Assembly: GCF_000001735.4 (NCBI RefSeq)
Contig: NC_003071.7
Span: 6,131,151-6,195,150, forward strand
Source: Arabidopsis thaliana
Taxonomy: Eukaryota; Streptophyta; Magnoliopsida; Brassicales; Brassicaceae
Direction of reading: 5' to 3'
Length of the DNA stretch: 64,000 nt
Shown here one piece after another: positions 62,601-64,000 of the stretch. Positions within the stretch are counted from its first letter, which is position 1, and each line of letters begins with the position of its first letter. Made by a program: the position numbers and the translations under genes. The notes under the pieces are model-generated. The model worked only from the letters and a program-made list of their open reading frames with translations. It made no database searches and was not told where the DNA came from.

Positions 62601-63150
62601 TTTGTCCCATTGGGTTTTCCTTAGTAGGTTTTTAACGAGGCCTAAATAACACTTTCAAAACCCCCATTATCAATCCGGCCCAAGCCCAATAAGAGGAGCA
62701 AAAATTTGGAAGGCCAAGAGTCTATTTTGTGTTCAAACTTTCATTTATGATTTCTCCTTTTCCGAGTTATCTTGGAGTTTGTTCCAAGACTAACTATTCC
62801 CCTTTTCTTCTTCTCTATTTAAACTCTTGTATTTCCTCTTTGTAAACTCATCAATCTTTTTATTCTCAAACTCTTTTAAGCTAGATCAAAGGTAAATCAA
62901 AGAACTTTTCGCAACCTTTGTGTGACCCATCGCTCCACCGGTAAATCAAAGGCTATCCGCAACCTTTGTGCGACATTCGCTCAACATCCTTTGGTTTGAG
63001 TGATCTCACGATCGCTTAGATGCAAAGCCTATCTCCTACTCAACCTCAAGAGTGTCGATCTTAGGGAAGTCATATTACAATGAGTGTCCGATCACTTGGT
63101 GTTCTTAGAAGCAACAAATTGTGGCGCTTTCTTCATGTGAAGTTGAGTTC

Positions 63151-63524
63151 AGGCAGCCACTGAAGCGGCTAAGCAAGCCATTTGGCTCCAACACCTGTTT
63201 GCTGAAGTCATGGGAACAACATGTGAGAAGGTGATGATACGAGTTGATGATAAATCCGCAATCGCACTAACTAAAAATCCGTTGTTCCATGGGAGAAGCA
63301 AACACATTCATCGGAGGTACCATTTCATACGAGAATGTGTAGAGAATGGTCAAGTTGAGGTAGAACATGTTCCCAGAATTGAACAAAAGGCTGATATCCT
63401 AACGAATGCGCTTGGAAGAGTCAAGTTCGGAGAAATGAGGGATCTCATTGGAGTTCAAGATGTGCCAAAGGAAGATTTCAAGCTTAAGGGGGAGGATGTT
63501 GGTTTAAACTTGAAGATAACTTGA
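63151..63524 (+). pseudogene. Copia RNase H C-terminal remnant
   Basis: The frame encodes AATEAAKQAIWLQHL, then KSAIALTKNPLFHGRSKHIH, HFIRECVENGQVEVEHVP and KADILTNALGRVKF. This is the RNase H end of a Ty1/copia polyprotein. The upstream frame is broken near 63150 and no protease, integrase or RT core is attached. The last codons run into LTR B. A polypurine tract (taagggggagga, 63485-63496) sits immediately before LTR B. Confidence 0.88.
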
Positions 63525-63996
63525 GTGATAAGTTATTAATTAAAAGAGAGATAATGTGGGAATCATTAGGAGTTCTCTAAAGGTTATATGTTTAGGAGTT
63601 ATCTAAACATATTCCTAATGTGATTAGGATTAGTCTTAGGATTAGTCTTAGGTGTGGTATACCTTTAAGAATTTTAAGAGAGAGATTGGGGATCTTTGGT
63701 TTTGAGTTATTTTCTAAAGTTAATAAGAGAAGTGCTTTTATATTTCCTTGATCTTATATTCAAACTCTAGAGAGCCTATAAGATTATTTTCAATTTTCAT
63801 TTTTAGTTCAAGGATTTAATCCATAGATATGGTAGTTATGTATATGCAGAACCTGAATTAGACTATTTAGTCTTTTTTTAATGTGATTTGTCGTGGCTCA
63901 ATTTGAAAATGCTTTGAAAATGTTAGCTGAAATGTTTAGTGATATCTTGTCATGGACTTTGATCTGATTCAAAAGGAGCTTATAACCATTGATTCA
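63497..63996 (+). mobile_element. LTR B (3' LTR) of the deleted copia-like element
   Basis: It starts TGTTGGTTTAAAC right after the polypurine tract and ends GATTCA four bases before the window end. It shares most of its sequence with LTR A. The target duplication cannot be judged because the flank is cut off. Confidence 0.8.
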
Positions 63997-64000
63997 TGTA

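Overview
This is a plant nuclear window, almost certainly Brassicaceae and probably the genus Arabidopsis or a close relative. It is AT-rich, its genes have many short introns, and it carries plant L1-type LINE, Helitron, MULE, hAT-like, Ty1/copia and Ty3/gypsy sequences. From remembered family knowledge (no search was run), the host genes match the order of the A. thaliana chromosome 2 interval around At2g14440-At2g14530: malectin-like LRR receptor kinases, a DUF295 F-box gene, a CNNM/DUF21-CBS protein and the O-acetyltransferase-like gene TBL13.

Layout. 1-10.6 kb is repeat-rich. It holds a dispersed repeat (1-745), short duplications, an L1-type LINE (2743-7920) with a target-site duplication inserted into a minus-strand exon with CTLH-like sequence, and a non-autonomous MULE (8362-10614) with a perfect 9-bp target-site duplication and an internal tandem array. 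10.6-16.4 kb is the left arm of an inverted duplication carrying an apparently intact LRR receptor kinase. About 17.5-32.43 kb is a large Helitron with a canonical 3' hairpin plus CTAG end. It encodes two RPA-like proteins and a Rep/PIF1-helicase protein; one RPA-like frame is nearly intact and the other two are damaged. It also contains a ~1 kb hAT-like insertion.

32.8-34.8 kb is a mosaic of gene fragments (proteasome beta-type, ArfGAP, two unidentified exons). 35.8-36.8 kb is an F-box gene. 38-39.6 kb is an unusual element built from short A/T-rich repeats. 39.9-44.9 kb is the right arm of the inverted duplication with the second receptor kinase. 45.8-49.8 kb has two solo LTRs of one gypsy-like (Athila-like) family, each with a perfect 5-bp duplication, flanking the inverted partner of the repeat at 1-745. 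51.2-53.5 kb is the CNNM/CBS gene. 54.06-54.70 kb is a TTAA-flanked small DNA element. 55.4-56.1 kb is an F-box/kelch pseudogene. 56.3-59.0 kb is TBL13. 59.5-64 kb holds a copia solo LTR, a tRNA-derived SINE and a deleted copia-like element running to the window end.

The host genes do not form a pathway: two cell-surface receptor kinases, an F-box protein, a membrane CBS protein and a Golgi wall O-acetyltransferase-like protein. The main story is structural: an inverted receptor-kinase duplication around a 23-kb core invaded by a Helitron, with layered insertions whose target-site duplications are readable. I did not find a clearly new biological system. The most unusual items are the LRR exon-number difference between the two kinases, the gene-fragment mosaic beside the Helitron end, the higher-order tandem array in the MULE, and the 38-39.6 kb element.
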